In this document: positions 43,092 to 54,901 of the stretch, piece by piece | Numbering within the stretch: the first letter of the stretch is position 1 | Layout of the letters: each line of letters begins with the position of its first letter | Assembly (NCBI GenBank): GCA_944324085.1 | Contig: CALUUX010000043.1 | Coordinates: forward strand, 50,491 to 114,490 | DNA length: 64,000 nucleotides | Direction of reading: 5' to 3' | DNA from: an uncultured Mailhella sp. | GTDB lineage: Bacteria > Desulfobacterota > Desulfovibrionia > Desulfovibrionales > Desulfovibrionaceae | The notes under the pieces: generated by a model | Told to the model about the DNA's origin: nothing | The model's database searches: none | The model's input: the letters and a program-made list of their open reading frames with translations, nothing else | Program-made: the position numbers and the translations under genes

Positions 43092-44082
43092 ACAACACTC
43101 CGTTCCCGACGAGCTGCTCGCCGCGCTCCGGCGTCACCAGCGGGTGCTCGTCGCCGCGCACGCGCATCCCGATCCCGACGCCATGGGCTCTTCTCTGGCC
43201 ATGGCCTGGACTCTGCGCGCCATCGGCGTGGACGCGCTCGTCTTCAACGAAGACGGCATGCCCGCGTTCTTGAACTTTCTCACCCTGCCCGGCCCGGTGC
43301 TCAGCAGCCTCGAAAGTCTGCCCTGCGAGCCCGACCTCGTGGTATGCCTCGACTGCGGCGACAGAGCCCGCCTCGGCGACGCTCTCCAGCCGCTGCTCGA
43401 CCGCGTGCCCACCGTGAACATCGACCACCATCTGGGCAATCCGCTCTTCGGCTCCGAGGCCAACTGGGTGGAACCCGGCATGGCCGCCTCCGGAGAACTG
43501 GTGGCGCGTATCGCCAAAGCCCTGCGCGTTCCGCTTCAGGGCGCGCTGGCCGAAGCCCTGTATGTGGCCATTTCCGCGGACACGGGCAACTTCAGCTATT
43601 CCAACACCACGCCAGGAGCCCTGCGCCTCGTGGCTGAAATGGTCGAGGACGGGTTGAACCTGCCGCGCCTGCGCGAACGCATGGAAACCAACTGGACCGA
43701 AACCCGCATGCGCCTCTGGGGACGCGTCATGCAGGACGTCCGCATTCTTGAGGACGGACGCCTCGCCGCCGCTCTCATCACGCTCGACACGCTCCGCGCC
43801 TACGGAGCGACCAGCGAAGACACCGAAGGCATCGTGGAACAAATGCGCAAGCTCGCCGGCGTGCGCGTGTCCCTGATGCTTCGCGAGGAAGAAAAAAACG
43901 GCCGCGTGCAGGTGAAAGCCAGCCTCCGTTCCTCCGGCAAGGACAACGTGAGGGACGTGGCCGCCCAGTTCGGCGGAGGCGGTCACCGCAACGCCGCCGG
44001 GGCCACGCTCCCGCTCGACGCGGAAAAGGCCCTCACCGTCATGCAACCCTATATCCGGTTCGTGTGGAACCGGCTTCAGTAA
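43081..44082 (+). CDS. nrnA: DHH-family phosphoesterase (NrnA-like oligoribonuclease)
   Basis: 333 residues. AHAHPDPDAMGSSLAMAW, VVCLDCGDRARLGDA and VNIDHHLGNPLFG are the DHH motifs that hold manganese; the C-terminal DHHA1 domain has QFGGGGHRNAAGATL. Degrades nanoRNA or pAp/pGpG-like dinucleotides. The ATG at 43081 overlaps the DUF503 gene; the TTG four codons upstream is an alternative. The spacing supports co-translation. Confidence 0.92.
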   Translation: MTIEQHSVPDELLAALRRHQRVLVAAHAHPDPDAMGSSLAMAWTLRAIGVDALVFNEDGMPAFLNFLTLPGPVLSSLESLPCEPDLVVCLDCGDRARLGDALQPLLDRVPTVNIDHHLGNPLFGSEANWVEPGMAASGELVARIAKALRVPLQGALAEALYVAISADTGNFSYSNTTPGALRLVAEMVEDGLNLPRLRERMETNWTETRMRLWGRVMQDVRILEDGRLAAALITLDTLRAYGATSEDTEGIVEQMRKLAGVRVSLMLREEEKNGRVQVKASLRSSGKDNVRDVAAQFGGGGHRNAAGATLPLDAEKALTVMQPYIRFVWNRLQ

Positions 44083-44129
44083 AAGCATTTCTGCGGGCCG
44101 CGGACAGCGGCCCTTTCCGGATCAGCGCC

Positions 44130-44966
44130 ATGAGAGACATTCATTTCCATAAAATGCACGGCTGCGGCAACGATTTCATCTTCATCGACAACAGAAACGC
44201 CAAGGTAAGCGTGCCGCAGATGGCCTCCTGGGCCGTCACGCTGTGCCACCGCAAAACCGGCATCGGAGCCGACGGTCTGCTCTTTCTCGACAGCACTCCC
44301 GCGGACAGAGAAGGCGACTTCATCTGGCATTTCTACAACGCCGACGGATCCCGCGCGGAAATGTGCGGCAACGCCTCGCGCTGCGCTTCCTGGCTGGCCG
44401 TGGACCTCGGGCTCGCCGGCCGCGAACAGTGCTTCGGCACGGACGCCGGCCTCATTCACGCCGAAGTGGACGTGGAAAACATGCGTTCCCGCGTGGAACT
44501 CACCCATCCCACGGGCCTCACGCTGCACATCCCTCTGGAGGCCGACGGCAAAAACTGGGACGTCCATTTCGTGAACACCGGCGTGCCGCACGCCGTGATC
44601 GTCTGCGAAAACTGCGACGACGTGGACGTCGATCGTCTGGGACGCATCTTCCGCTATCATGAACATTTCGCGCCCAAAGGCACCAACGTGAACTTCATCA
44701 CCGTCACCGGCAGGGACGCCATTCACGTGCGCACCTACGAACGCGGCGTGGAAGGGGAAACCCTCGCCTGCGGCACCGGCGCGGCGGCGTCCACTTGTAT
44801 CGCTCATGCACTTGGCTTGACGGACAGCTGCGTCAATGTCACTACTTCAGGTAAGGAACTCTTGGGCATTGAACTGCGGGGCGACTCGATCTTTCTGTCC
44901 GGCGCGGTGGCCCGCGTCTTTACGGGCGTCATCGACCCCACCATGTTCAGCCTTTTGAAATTCTGA
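44130..44966 (+). CDS. dapF: diaminopimelate epimerase
   Basis: 278 residues. FHKMHGCGNDFIFIDN at the N-terminus; first catalytic Cys in SRAEMCGNASRCASW, second in GETLACGTGAAASTC. Interconverts LL- and meso-diaminopimelate for lysine and peptidoglycan. It lies 47 bases after nrnA and 62 bases before dapA, so two DAP-pathway genes adjoin. Confidence 0.96.
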   Translation: MRDIHFHKMHGCGNDFIFIDNRNAKVSVPQMASWAVTLCHRKTGIGADGLLFLDSTPADREGDFIWHFYNADGSRAEMCGNASRCASWLAVDLGLAGREQCFGTDAGLIHAEVDVENMRSRVELTHPTGLTLHIPLEADGKNWDVHFVNTGVPHAVIVCENCDDVDVDRLGRIFRYHEHFAPKGTNVNFITVTGRDAIHVRTYERGVEGETLACGTGAAASTCIAHALGLTDSCVNVTTSGKELLGIELRGDSIFLSGAVARVFTGVIDPTMFSLLKF

Positions 44967-45028
44967 CCGTCCGGGGCCCAGTCGTCTGGAAATTTTCTTC
45001 ATCCATATTATCCCGCTCGGAGAAAAAC

Positions 45029-45904
45029 ATGTTTCACGGTACGATAACTGCTCTGCTCACCCCGTTCAAGAATGGCACCATTGATGAAGAGGCCTACCGC
45101 GCTCACATAGAATGGCAGATCGAACAAGGCGTCAACGGCGTAGTGCCCTGCGGCACCACCGGCGAATCCGCCACCATGACCCACGCCGAACACGAATCCG
45201 CCATCCGCATCTGCGTGGATCAGGTGAAAGGACGCATTCCCGTCATCGCCGGGGCCGGTTCCAATAATACCGTAGAAGCCATCAGCCTCACCCGCTTCGC
45301 CAAAAAGGCGGGCGCCGACGCCGCGCTCCTCATTTCCCCGTACTACAACAAGCCCACGCAGGAAGGCATTTTCCAGCACTTCAAGGCCATCAACGACGAA
45401 GTGGCGCTGCCCATGTTCGTCTACAACGTGCCCGGCCGCACCGGCTCCAACGTGCTGCCCGCTACCCAGGCCCGCATGGCCCGCGAACTCAAGCATGTCA
45501 TCGGCTGCAAGGAAGCCACCGCCAATCTGGTGCAGATTTCCAACATCCTTGAACAGTGCCCGGCCGACTACATTCTGCTGTCCGGCGACGACTTCACCGT
45601 GCTGCCCACCTACGCCGTGGGCGGCAAGGGCGTCATTTCCGTCACGGCCAACGTGCTCCCCGACATGATGTCCGCCCTCACCGCCGCCTGCGAACGCGGC
45701 GACTATGAGGAAGCCCGTCGCCTTCACTACAAGCTGGAACCCATGAACCGCGCCATGTTCGCCGAAAGCAACCCCATTCCCTGCAAGACCGCGCTGTCCC
45801 TCATGGGCCGCATGAGCCCCGACGTGCGCCTGCCGCTCTGCCAGGCCAGCGAAAGCACGGTAAAGCTGCTGCGCGACACGCTCGCCTCCTACGGCAGACT
45901 CTGA
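45029..45904 (+). CDS. dapA: 4-hydroxy-tetrahydrodipicolinate synthase
   Basis: 291 residues, the usual length. ALLTPFKNGTIDEEAY, GTTGESATMTHAEHE, VIAGAGSNNTVEAI, YYNKPTQEGIFQHFKAI (catalytic Tyr region), VYNVPGRTG, IGCKEATANL (Schiff-base Lys). CGGAGAAAA precedes the ATG. It ends at a strong terminator. Confidence 0.97.
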   Translation: MFHGTITALLTPFKNGTIDEEAYRAHIEWQIEQGVNGVVPCGTTGESATMTHAEHESAIRICVDQVKGRIPVIAGAGSNNTVEAISLTRFAKKAGADAALLISPYYNKPTQEGIFQHFKAINDEVALPMFVYNVPGRTGSNVLPATQARMARELKHVIGCKEATANLVQISNILEQCPADYILLSGDDFTVLPTYAVGGKGVISVTANVLPDMMSALTAACERGDYEEARRLHYKLEPMNRAMFAESNPIPCKTALSLMGRMSPDVRLPLCQASESTVKLLRDTLASYGRL

Positions 45905-45930
45905 TTTCCGTTCACGCGCTGACGCGCAAG

Positions 45931-45968
45931 GAGCGTTCTCCCGCTTTCAGGGAGAACGCTCTTTTTTT
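45931..45968 (+). terminator. Rho-independent terminator after dapA
   Basis: Twelve-base perfect stem (GAGCGTTCTCCC / GGGAGAACGCTC), seven-base loop, seven T. Confidence 0.95.
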
Positions 45969-46081
45969 ACGTCTTCCGAACCGCCCTCCCCAAGACACGG
46001 TTGCGGCAAGACGCCTCCGCGCGAGCCGGGGAGCGTTGAACGCCTGGCGAAACGACAAAAAATCCTTATTAGGAATTATTC

Positions 46082-46110
46082 TTGACAAGGATCGTTTTCG
46101 TGTGCATATT
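46082..46110 (+). promoter_or_regulatory. sigma70-type promoter
   Basis: A perfect TTGACA, a 17-base spacer and CATATT. AATCCTTATTAGGAATT, an imperfect inverted repeat, lies just upstream. It would drive the small gene at 46184 with a leader of about 65 bases. Confidence 0.65.
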
Positions 46111-46183
46111 GCAGTCAACGACAATGCTTCGGAACGGCGATTCCGCCGCCGCTCCGAGTTTTCTCCCAACGAAGGAGTTGACC

Positions 46184-46546
46184 ATGCAGTACAATACCCC
46201 CGATCAGCTCAAGGCCTTCAGCCGCCTCCCCATAGAATGGAATCTCGATCCCGCCGACGCCGTGACCCTCTATCTGGAATGGGGCAACAACGACTGGCGC
46301 GCCGAACATCCCCCCGTCCGCTCCAAGGACGATTTCGCGCATTATTTCGTGCTCGACAACTGGACCGAGCATCCCACGCTGCGCCTCGTCATGCGCAATT
46401 CCGAGTCCACGGAAGATCTGTGGGTGTCTCCTCTCCCCAAGGAGCTGGAAAAAGATTTTCAAAAGGAATTCGGTTCTCTGAAGGGCGTGTTCATGCCGTC
46501 CGATCCCATGAAGGACTGGCTGAAGGAAAGACTCTACGCCGCGTAA
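46184..46546 (+). CDS. small conserved-looking protein of unknown function
   Basis: 120 residues, no signal peptide or membrane segment, rich in Trp and acidic residues: FSRLPIEWNLDPADAVTLYLEWGNNDWR, FVLDNWTEHPTLRLVMRNSESTEDLW, DPMKDWLKERLYA. GAAGGAGTTGACC precedes the ATG. It has a strong promoter and its own terminator, so it is probably well expressed. I do not recognise the family; the composition suggests a soluble cytoplasmic protein. Confidence 0.75.
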   Translation: MQYNTPDQLKAFSRLPIEWNLDPADAVTLYLEWGNNDWRAEHPPVRSKDDFAHYFVLDNWTEHPTLRLVMRNSESTEDLWVSPLPKELEKDFQKEFGSLKGVFMPSDPMKDWLKERLYAA

Positions 46547-46565
46547 CCCTGCGCGCCCCTCGACG

Positions 46566-46600
46566 AAGGCCCGCCGGAACATCCTCCGACGGGCCTTTTC
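46566..46600 (+). terminator. Rho-independent terminator
   Basis: AAGGCCCG / CGGGCCTT stem extended by an inner CGGA/TCCG pair, then TTTTC, 20 bases past the stop of the small gene. Confidence 0.8.
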
Positions 46601-46761
46601 GACGCTCGGCGCGATCCGAAAATCGTCCCTCGGCCAACGCTGAAACGATTCTCGCGCGCCGAGCGTCGGCGGGGACGAAGACGCCTTCCCGGAAAACGAC
46701 GCGCTTCACCGTCCGTTCGGCGGGGAAAAGGCCGCTCTGCGGGAAGCTCACGCGCCTCCTC

Positions 46762-46790
46762 TTGCCTACGGCGCGAAGCTGTGTTAAATT
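46762..46790 (+). promoter_or_regulatory. candidate promoter of tRNA-Leu and tig
   Basis: TTGCCT, 17 bases, TAAATT. Transcription would start near 46797, 25 bases before the tRNA. Confidence 0.55.
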
Positions 46791-46821
46791 CATCGCCTTG
46801 TAGTATCTATGGCTCTGTCGC

Positions 46822-46906
46822 GCGAGAGTGGCGAAATTGGCAGACGCACTGGATTTAGGATCCAGCGGAGCAATCCGTGAGAGTTCAAGCCTCTCCTCTC
46901 GCACCA
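46822..46906 (+). tRNA. tRNA-Leu (anticodon UAG)
   Basis: Acceptor GCGAGAG pairs with CTCTCGC, followed by A and an encoded CCA. The anticodon stem CTGGA/TCCAG encloses TT-TAG-GA, anticodon at 46856-46858. The long variable arm and the GTTCAAGCC T-loop are those of a type II tRNA. It lies directly upstream of tig. Confidence 0.97.
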
Positions 46907-46974
46907 TATTGTCGCGCCATTTCCTCCGCCCTCCTGCAAGGAAGGGCGGATCATTCATAAGGAGTTTTACCGAT

Positions 46975-48288
46975 ATGGCTCACAGCATCGAAGTCGTTTC
47001 CCCCGTTTCCCGCAAGATCAGCGTGACCGTCCCCGCCGAGGAAGTCAACGCCGCGCTCAACGCCGCCGCCCGTGAAGTGGGCGCTTCCGTCACGCTGCCC
47101 GGATTCCGCAAGGGCAAGGCTCCCGCTTCCGTCATTGAAAAGCGCTTTGCCGGAGAAGTGATTTCCCGTGCCACCGAAACGCTGGTGGAACGCCGCGTGG
47201 CCGACATCCTGAAGGAAGAAAACCTGAAGCCTCTGTCCCGCCTCGACTATGAAGGCGGCCAGATCACCCGCGGTCAGGATCTCGCCTTCTCCTTCACCTT
47301 CGAAACCCTGCCCGACGACATCAAGCTTCCAGAAGACCTTTCCGCCCTCACCGTGGAGATGGATTCCTCCGAAGCCACGGAAGAAGAAGTGGCCGCCTTC
47401 ACGCAGCGTCTGCTGAAGAGCACCGCCACGCTGGAAGAAGTGAAGGACGCCCGCCTGCCTGAAAACGGCGACATCGTCACCATCGACGTGGACGGCGACG
47501 TGGACGGCAAGCCCGTTCCCGGCATGAAGGTGGAAAACTACAGCATTCAGCTCGCCGAACCCAAGGACGGCAAGGAACTTTCCGAACTCGACAAGATCAT
47601 CCGCGGTCTGCATGCGGGCGAAGAAGGAACCGGCACCATGGTCTGCCCCGAAGACCATATCGACGAAACCCTGCGCGGCAAGACCGTCAATCTGCGCGTG
47701 AAGCTCAACAAGATCAGCCGCGAAATCCTGCCCGAACTCGACGACGACTACGCCAAGAAGCTCGGCTTCGCCGACCTCGACGCCCTCAAGAAAATGATCG
47801 CCGATCAGGCCAACCACAACAAGGTCACCACCGCCCGCACCGAAGCCGAGCACAAGCTGCTCGACGCCGCGCTCGAAGGCCAGACCTTCCCGCTGCCCGA
47901 ATCCGTGGTGAAGGCCCAGCTGGAAGAGTATGAAAACGAAGTCCGCGACTACCTCAGCCAGCAGGGTCTCGACAAGGCCGCCATCGACGAGAGTCTCAAG
48001 AACATGGCCGAAGACAGCCGCAAGCAGGCGGAAGAACGCGCTCGCGTTCAGCTCTTCCTCACCGCGCTCGCCCGCCGCGAAAAAATCGAAGTCTCCGCCC
48101 AGGAAGTGGACATGCAGATCATGCAGATGGCCCACCAGTACAAGCAGGACTTCCACAAACTGCGCGAAGCCCTGTATCAGAACGGCGCCGTCAACGAAAT
48201 TCAGGACCGCATGGTGAACAGCAAGGCCATGAGCCTCATGTTCGACAAGGCCCAGAAGGTCGCTCCCGCCGAAACCAAGGCCGAATAA
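46975..48288 (+). CDS. tig: trigger factor (peptidyl-prolyl isomerase chaperone)
   Basis: 437 residues. Ribosome-binding signature [18 protein letters not shown] near residues 41-60, the central PPIase domain ([17 protein letters not shown]), and a long helical C-terminal domain (residues about 250-430). AAGGAG lies seven bases from the ATG. Binds at the ribosome exit and holds nascent chains. It precedes clpP, clpX and lon, a common order. Confidence 0.97.
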   Translation: MAHSIEVVSPVSRKISVTVPAEEVNAALNAAAREVGASVTLPGFRKGKAPASVIEKRFAGEVISRATETLVERRVADILKEENLKPLSRLDYEGGQITRGQDLAFSFTFETLPDDIKLPEDLSALTVEMDSSEATEEEVAAFTQRLLKSTATLEEVKDARLPENGDIVTIDVDGDVDGKPVPGMKVENYSIQLAEPKDGKELSELDKIIRGLHAGEEGTGTMVCPEDHIDETLRGKTVNLRVKLNKISREILPELDDDYAKKLGFADLDALKKMIADQANHNKVTTARTEAEHKLLDAALEGQTFPLPESVVKAQLEEYENEVRDYLSQQGLDKAAIDESLKNMAEDSRKQAEERARVQLFLTALARREKIEVSAQEVDMQIMQMAHQYKQDFHKLREALYQNGAVNEIQDRMVNSKAMSLMFDKAQKVAPAETKAE

Positions 48289-48309
48289 AGAATCAGGAAC
48301 AAGGATCGA

Positions 48310-48333
48310 TTCCCCGGCCACAAGGCTGGGGAA
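48310..48333 (+). terminator. intercistronic hairpin between tig and clpP
   Basis: TTCCCCGGCC-acaa-GGCTGGGGAA, ten pairs with one G-T wobble, then TTCCTTTCTT. It may be a partial terminator or an mRNA processing site. Confidence 0.5.
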
Positions 48334-48356
48334 TTCCTTTCTTAAGGAGTCCAGAC

Positions 48357-48968
48357 GTGACTATCCCCTTTGTTATCGAATCCACCGGACGCGGAGAACG
48401 TTCCTATGACATTTACTCCCGTCTGCTCAAGGACCGCATCGTGCTTCTGTGCGACGAGGTCAACGATGCCACGGCCTCGCTCATCTGCGCCCAGCTGCTT
48501 TTTCTGGAGTCGCAGGATCCCGAAAAGGAAATAAGCCTGTACATCAACAGCCCCGGCGGGTCGGTCACGGCGGGCATGGCCATTTATGACACCATGCAGT
48601 TCATCGCGCCGCCCGTGGCCACCATGTGCATAGGTCAGGCCGCCAGCATGGGAGCCTTCCTTCTCGCCGGCGGTGCCAAGGGCATGCGTTACAGCCTGCC
48701 CAACAGCCGCATCATGATCCATCAGCCCTCCGCCGGCGTGCAGGGGCAGATCACGGACATGGACATTCATGTGCGCGAAGGCATGCGTCTCAAGAAAAAT
48801 CTGAACCGCATTCTCGCCGAAAACACGGGCAACACCCTCTCCCGCGTGGCCGCCGCCACCGAACGCGACAATTTCATGTCCGCCGAGGAAGCCCTCAAGT
48901 TCGGTCTTATCGACCGCATTCTCAGCTCCCGTCACGACGTGGCGGCTCTTGCAGGAAAACAGGCATGA
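48357..48968 (+). CDS. clpP: ATP-dependent Clp protease proteolytic subunit
   Basis: 203 residues. GTG start with AAGGAG upstream. Catalytic Ser in [15 protein letters not shown] (about residue 98), His in [10 protein letters not shown] (about 123) and Asp in the following helical part. Forms the barrel that ClpX feeds. The stop overlaps the clpX ATG (ATGA). Confidence 0.97.
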   Translation: MTIPFVIESTGRGERSYDIYSRLLKDRIVLLCDEVNDATASLICAQLLFLESQDPEKEISLYINSPGGSVTAGMAIYDTMQFIAPPVATMCIGQAASMGAFLLAGGAKGMRYSLPNSRIMIHQPSAGVQGQITDMDIHVREGMRLKKNLNRILAENTGNTLSRVAAATERDNFMSAEEALKFGLIDRILSSRHDVAALAGKQA

Positions 48969-50200
48969 GTGACGAACAGAAGGAACTGCACTGCTCGTTC
49001 TGCGGCAAAAGCAGCACGGAAGCCCGCCACTTCGTAACGCAGGGCGACGTGTGCATCTGCGACGCCTGCGTGGCGGCCTGCGCCAAGATCATGGCCGAAC
49101 AGGACGCGGAAGACGGCAACGCTCCCCAGCCCGGCGAACTGCTCACGCCGCAGCAGATCAAGGCCCGGCTCGACGACTACGTCATCGGACAGGAACGCGC
49201 CAAGAAGATCCTTTCCGTGGCCGTGCACAACCACTACAAGCGCGTGTTCCACGCCGGCGCCATCGAAGGCGTGGAATTGGAAAAAAGCAACATTCTGCTG
49301 CTCGGCCCCTCGGGCAGCGGCAAGACGCTGCTCGCCAGAACGCTGGCCCGCGTGCTCAAGGTTCCCTTCGCCATCGCCGACGCCACCACGCTCACCGAAG
49401 CGGGCTATGTGGGCGAAGACGTGGAAAACATCCTCGTTCAACTTCTTCAGAACGCGGATTACGATCTTGACGCGGCCTGCAAGGGCATTATCTATATCGA
49501 CGAAATCGACAAGATTTCCCGCAAGGCCGACGGCCCGTCCATCACCCGCGACGTGTCCGGCGAAGGCGTGCAGCAGGCTCTTTTGAAAATCATCGAAGGC
49601 ACCGTGGCCAACATTCCGCCCAAGGGCGGACGCAAACACCCGCAGCAGGAGTTCATACGCATGGACACGTCGAACATCCTGTTCATCATGGGCGGCGCGT
49701 TCATCGGGCTGGAAAAGCTGGTGGAGGCTCGTTCGCGCGGCACCAGCATGGGCTTCGGGGCGCATATCGAAAAGAAAACCGAACACCGCATCGGCGAACT
49801 TCTCGACAGAGTCCTGCCTTCCGATCTCGTCCAGTTCGGGCTCATTCCCGAATTCATCGGCCGAATCCCGGTGATCACCCATGTGGAAGAGCTCGACGTG
49901 AACGATCTTCTGCGTGTCATGACCGAACCGAAAAACGCGCTGGTCAAACAGTACCAGAAGCTGTTCGAACTCGACGGCGTGACCCTGCGCTTTGAAGAAG
50001 ACGCCCTGCGCGCCGTGGCCGAAAAAGCGCTGGAAAACAAAACCGGCGCCCGCGGCCTTCGCAACGTGCTGGAAAACGTGATGCTCGACATCATGTATGA
50101 ACTTCCCACCCTCAAAGACGTTACCGAATGCGTCATTACCCGGGGCGTCATCGAGGGGAAGGAGAAACCCGTTCTGAAGGGCTCCGGCGAAGATCGCTAA
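48965..50200 (+). CDS. clpX: ATP-dependent Clp protease ATPase subunit ClpX
   Basis: 411 residues. N-terminal C4 zinc domain (HCSFCGKSS and ICDACVAAC), Walker [23 protein letters not shown], Walker [10 protein letters not shown], the pore-type segment and [13 protein letters not shown] with the [15 protein letters not shown] sensor 2 region. Unfoldase for ClpP. Full-length and intact. An interruption of lon follows 180 bases downstream. Confidence 0.97.
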   Translation: MSDEQKELHCSFCGKSSTEARHFVTQGDVCICDACVAACAKIMAEQDAEDGNAPQPGELLTPQQIKARLDDYVIGQERAKKILSVAVHNHYKRVFHAGAIEGVELEKSNILLLGPSGSGKTLLARTLARVLKVPFAIADATTLTEAGYVGEDVENILVQLLQNADYDLDAACKGIIYIDEIDKISRKADGPSITRDVSGEGVQQALLKIIEGTVANIPPKGGRKHPQQEFIRMDTSNILFIMGGAFIGLEKLVEARSRGTSMGFGAHIEKKTEHRIGELLDRVLPSDLVQFGLIPEFIGRIPVITHVEELDVNDLLRVMTEPKNALVKQYQKLFELDGVTLRFEEDALRAVAEKALENKTGARGLRNVLENVMLDIMYELPTLKDVTECVITRGVIEGKEKPVLKGSGEDR

Positions 50201-50307
50201 CGGTCTCGCGGGGCTTTTCAACCGACGCTCTTTCGCAGGCTCAGCCTTTTCCGAAAAGGCGTCACGGGATAAAAACTTTCCCGGGGAGCTTCCCCGGCCC
50301 CAAGGTC

Positions 50308-50352
50308 TTGCGTTCCTGTTTCCCCGTCCCTTCCGGGCGGGCAGGAACGCAA
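50308..50352 (+). repeat. long hairpin in the clpX-lon gap
   Basis: TTGCGTTCCTG and CAGGAACGCAA form an 11-base perfect outer stem; the interior CCCCGTCCC/GGGCGGG can pair further. It ends 28 bases before the lon ATG. No T run follows, so it looks like a leader structure rather than a terminator. Confidence 0.6.
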
Positions 50353-50380
50353 TTCCGTCACGGGAATATCGAGGTTCCTT

Positions 50381-52816
50381 ATGGCTGAACAGACTCCGCT
50401 GGAATTGCCCATCATCACGTTACGCGAAGTGGTGATGTTCCCTCACGCCGTCATGACGTTCCATGTCGGGCGTTCGGCTTCGGTCAGCGCCATCAACAGC
50501 GCGGTTACCGAATACGACAAACTCATTTTTCTGGTCGCCCAGACCAGCTCCGCCATTGAACGGCCCGGCCCCGACGACCTTTTCCGCATTGGCGTGGTCA
50601 GCCGCGTGCTGCGCGCCGATCGCCTTCAGGACAACACCATCAAACTGGTCTGTGAAGGCCTGTACCGCGCTTCCTGGCTGCCTCTGAACGCCAGCTCCGC
50701 CTTCGGCGACAGAGCCTTCCCCCGTCTGCGGACCATGCGCGTCGAAGAAACCCTGAACAAGGACGACGAACTGCCCGCCGTGGTGGAAGCCCTTCAGGAA
50801 TCGCTGTCGGAAGCCTGCCGGCAGAACCGGCGCATCACGCCCGAACAGCTGGCCGCCTTCGCGCTCATCGAAGATCCCGGACCCCTGGCCGACGCCGTGG
50901 CCCCCTGCCTCAAAACGGACTACCTGCACAAGCAGGCCATCCTGGAAACGCTGGATCAGGGCCAGAGACTGCGTCAGGTTTACGAATCTCTGGGCGGTGA
51001 ACTCATCACCTCCAGCATCGACAAGACCATCAAAAGCCGCGTCAAGGCGCAGATGGAGCAGAACCAGAAGGAATACTATCTCACCGAGCAGCTCAAGGCC
51101 ATCAACAAGGAACTCGGCCATGACGACATTCAGGCCGAAATTCTGGAGCTGGAAGAACAGCTCAAGGTCAAGAACATGCCCGAAGAGGCGCGCGAACGCG
51201 CCCTGCGCGAAGTGCGCAAGCTCCGCCAGATGCCTCCCGCCTCCTCGGAATACGTGGTGGCCAGAAACTATGTGGACTGGATCATCGATCTGCCCTGGAA
51301 CGAGCTCAAAAAGATAGACATCGACCTGGCCAAAGCCCGCGCCGTGCTCGACGGCGGCCATTACGGGCTGGAAAAGGCCAAAACCCGCATTCTGGAATAC
51401 CTCGCGGTGCAGAAGCTCTCCGGCGGTCTGAAAGGCCCCATTCTCTGCCTCGTGGGGCCTCCCGGCGTGGGCAAAACCTCGCTCGCCAAATCCATAGCCG
51501 AGGCCACGGGCCGCGAGTTCGTGCGCATTTCCCTCGGCGGCGTGCGCGACGAGGCCGAAATCCGCGGTCACCGTCGCACCTACATCGGCGCGCTGCCCGG
51601 CAAGATCATCATGGCCATGAAACGTGCCAAGTCGAACAATCCGCTTTTCTGCCTTGACGAAATCGACACGATGACCCTGTAATTCCGGGGCGATCACTCG
51701 TCCGCGCTTCTGGAAGTGCTGGATCCGGAACAGAACAGCGCGTTCAACGATCACTACCTCGACATGGACTACGACCTGTCCCAGGTGTTCTTCATCACCA
51801 CGGCCAACTCCATGCAGAGCATCCCCGCGCCGCTTCTCGACCGCATGGAAGTGCTGGAACTTTCCAGCTACCTCGAAGGCGAAAAAGTGCACATCGCGCG
51901 GGAATTTCTGCTGCCCCGCCAGTGGAAACTGCACGGCCTCAAGCCGGAAAACATGGACCTCACCGACGAGGCCCTGCTGGAGATCATCCGTTCCTACACC
52001 CGCGAATCCGGCGTGCGCAATCTGGAAAGACAGATCGCCGCGCTTTGCCGCAAAACGGCCATCCGTCTCGTGGACGCGAACGACACGTCCCTGCGCGTGA
52101 CCATCACGGACAAGGATCTCGAAGAACTCCTCGGCGTGAAGAAATACCGGTACGACGAAAAGGAAAACCATCCTCAGCCCGGCGTGGTCGCGGGCCTCGC
52201 CTATACCGGCGCGGGCGGCGACATCCTGTACATCGAAACCGTGATCATGCCCGGCAACGGCAAAATCCAGGTCACGGGCAAGCTCGGCGACGTCATGAAG
52301 GAATCCGCGCAGGCGGCCTTTTCCTACATCCGTTCCCGTTCCAGCCAGCTCGGCCTGCGCCCCGACTTCTATAAGGACGTCGACATTCATGTGCACGTGC
52401 CCGAAGGCGCGGTGCCCAAGGATGGGCCGTCGGCGGGCATCACGCTGGCCACGGCCATAGCCTCCGCGCTGCTCGGCATTCCCGTGCGCGACGACGTGTG
52501 CATGACCGGCGAAATCACCCTGCGCGGCCGCGTGCTGGCCATCGGCGGCCTCCGGGAAAAACTGCTCGCCGCCAGCCGCTCCGGCATGAAAACCGTGCTG
52601 GTGCCCGCCGACAATGAAAAGGATCTCAAGGAAGTGCCGGAAGAAATCCTCAAGTCGCTGGACATCCACTTCGTGCGCGACGCCGACGAAGTGCTTCCGC
52701 TCGCGCTCATGGCCTCCAAAGAGGAAATTTTCTCCGGCGAGGCGTCCCACGCCCTGACCCACTCGCTGCGGGCTTCCCGCAGTCTCAGTCAGGATCTCGG
52801 GGGAGCCGTGCTCTAA
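50381..52816 (+). pseudogene. lon: Lon protease (La) with an in-frame TAA at codon 434
   Basis: Read through, the gene has 811 codons: N-terminal LAN domain (ITLREVVMFPHAVM), Walker A GPPGVGKT at residues 359-366, Walker B FCLDEID at about 423-429, then TAA at 51680-51682, then [18 protein letters not shown], sensor 1 and the proteolytic domain with catalytic Ser684 (PKDGPSAG) and Lys727 (GLREKLL). The same frame continues with no other stop or shift, so one nonsense codon splits it. A product of 433 residues would lack the sensor and protease parts. The LDEIDK Lys is Thr and GDP is GDH nearby. This may be a real inactivation, a mixed population or a sequencing error. Confidence 0.85.
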
Positions 52817-52840
52817 GCCTTTCCGATCCTTCCCGCCGCC

Positions 52841-52876
52841 AAAGCCCGTCCGACCCTGCGCCAGGCGGGCTTTTTT
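52841..52876 (+). terminator. Rho-independent terminator after lon
   Basis: AAAGCCCG / CGGGCTTT stem with a 17-base loop, then six T (partly in the stem). Confidence 0.8.
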
Positions 52877-52952
52877 CGGCAGAATCAGGCAAACTTGCGA
52901 CAGAAACGGGCATGTACTCCCCGGCAAGGAGCTTCTATATCTTCATATATGA

Positions 52953-54763
<1,811 letters not shown>

Positions 54764-54841
54764 GACGTCGCCTCCGTTCCGTCCCCCAATCTAGGACCAT
54801 TCGATCCAAAAAAACAATCCCTTTGTCTCCTTTCAGGCGTC

Positions 54842-54877
54842 AAAAAAGCCCCCGTCGGCGCATGCCTTCGGGGGCTT
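54842..54877 (-). terminator. Rho-independent terminator of the copZ-copA unit
   Basis: Minus-strand stem GCCCCCG / CGGGGGC with a 14-base loop, then six T, 25 bases past the copA stop. Confidence 0.85.
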
Positions 54878-54901
54878 CGACGCTCGTTTTTCCTCCGGGC
54901 G

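Noticed and set aside
51680..51682. Recoding of the lon stop (selenocysteine, pyrrolysine or programmed read-through)
   Set aside because: The codon is TAA, not TGA or TAG; there is no visible stem-loop of the SECIS type, and Lon has no redox-active residue at this site.
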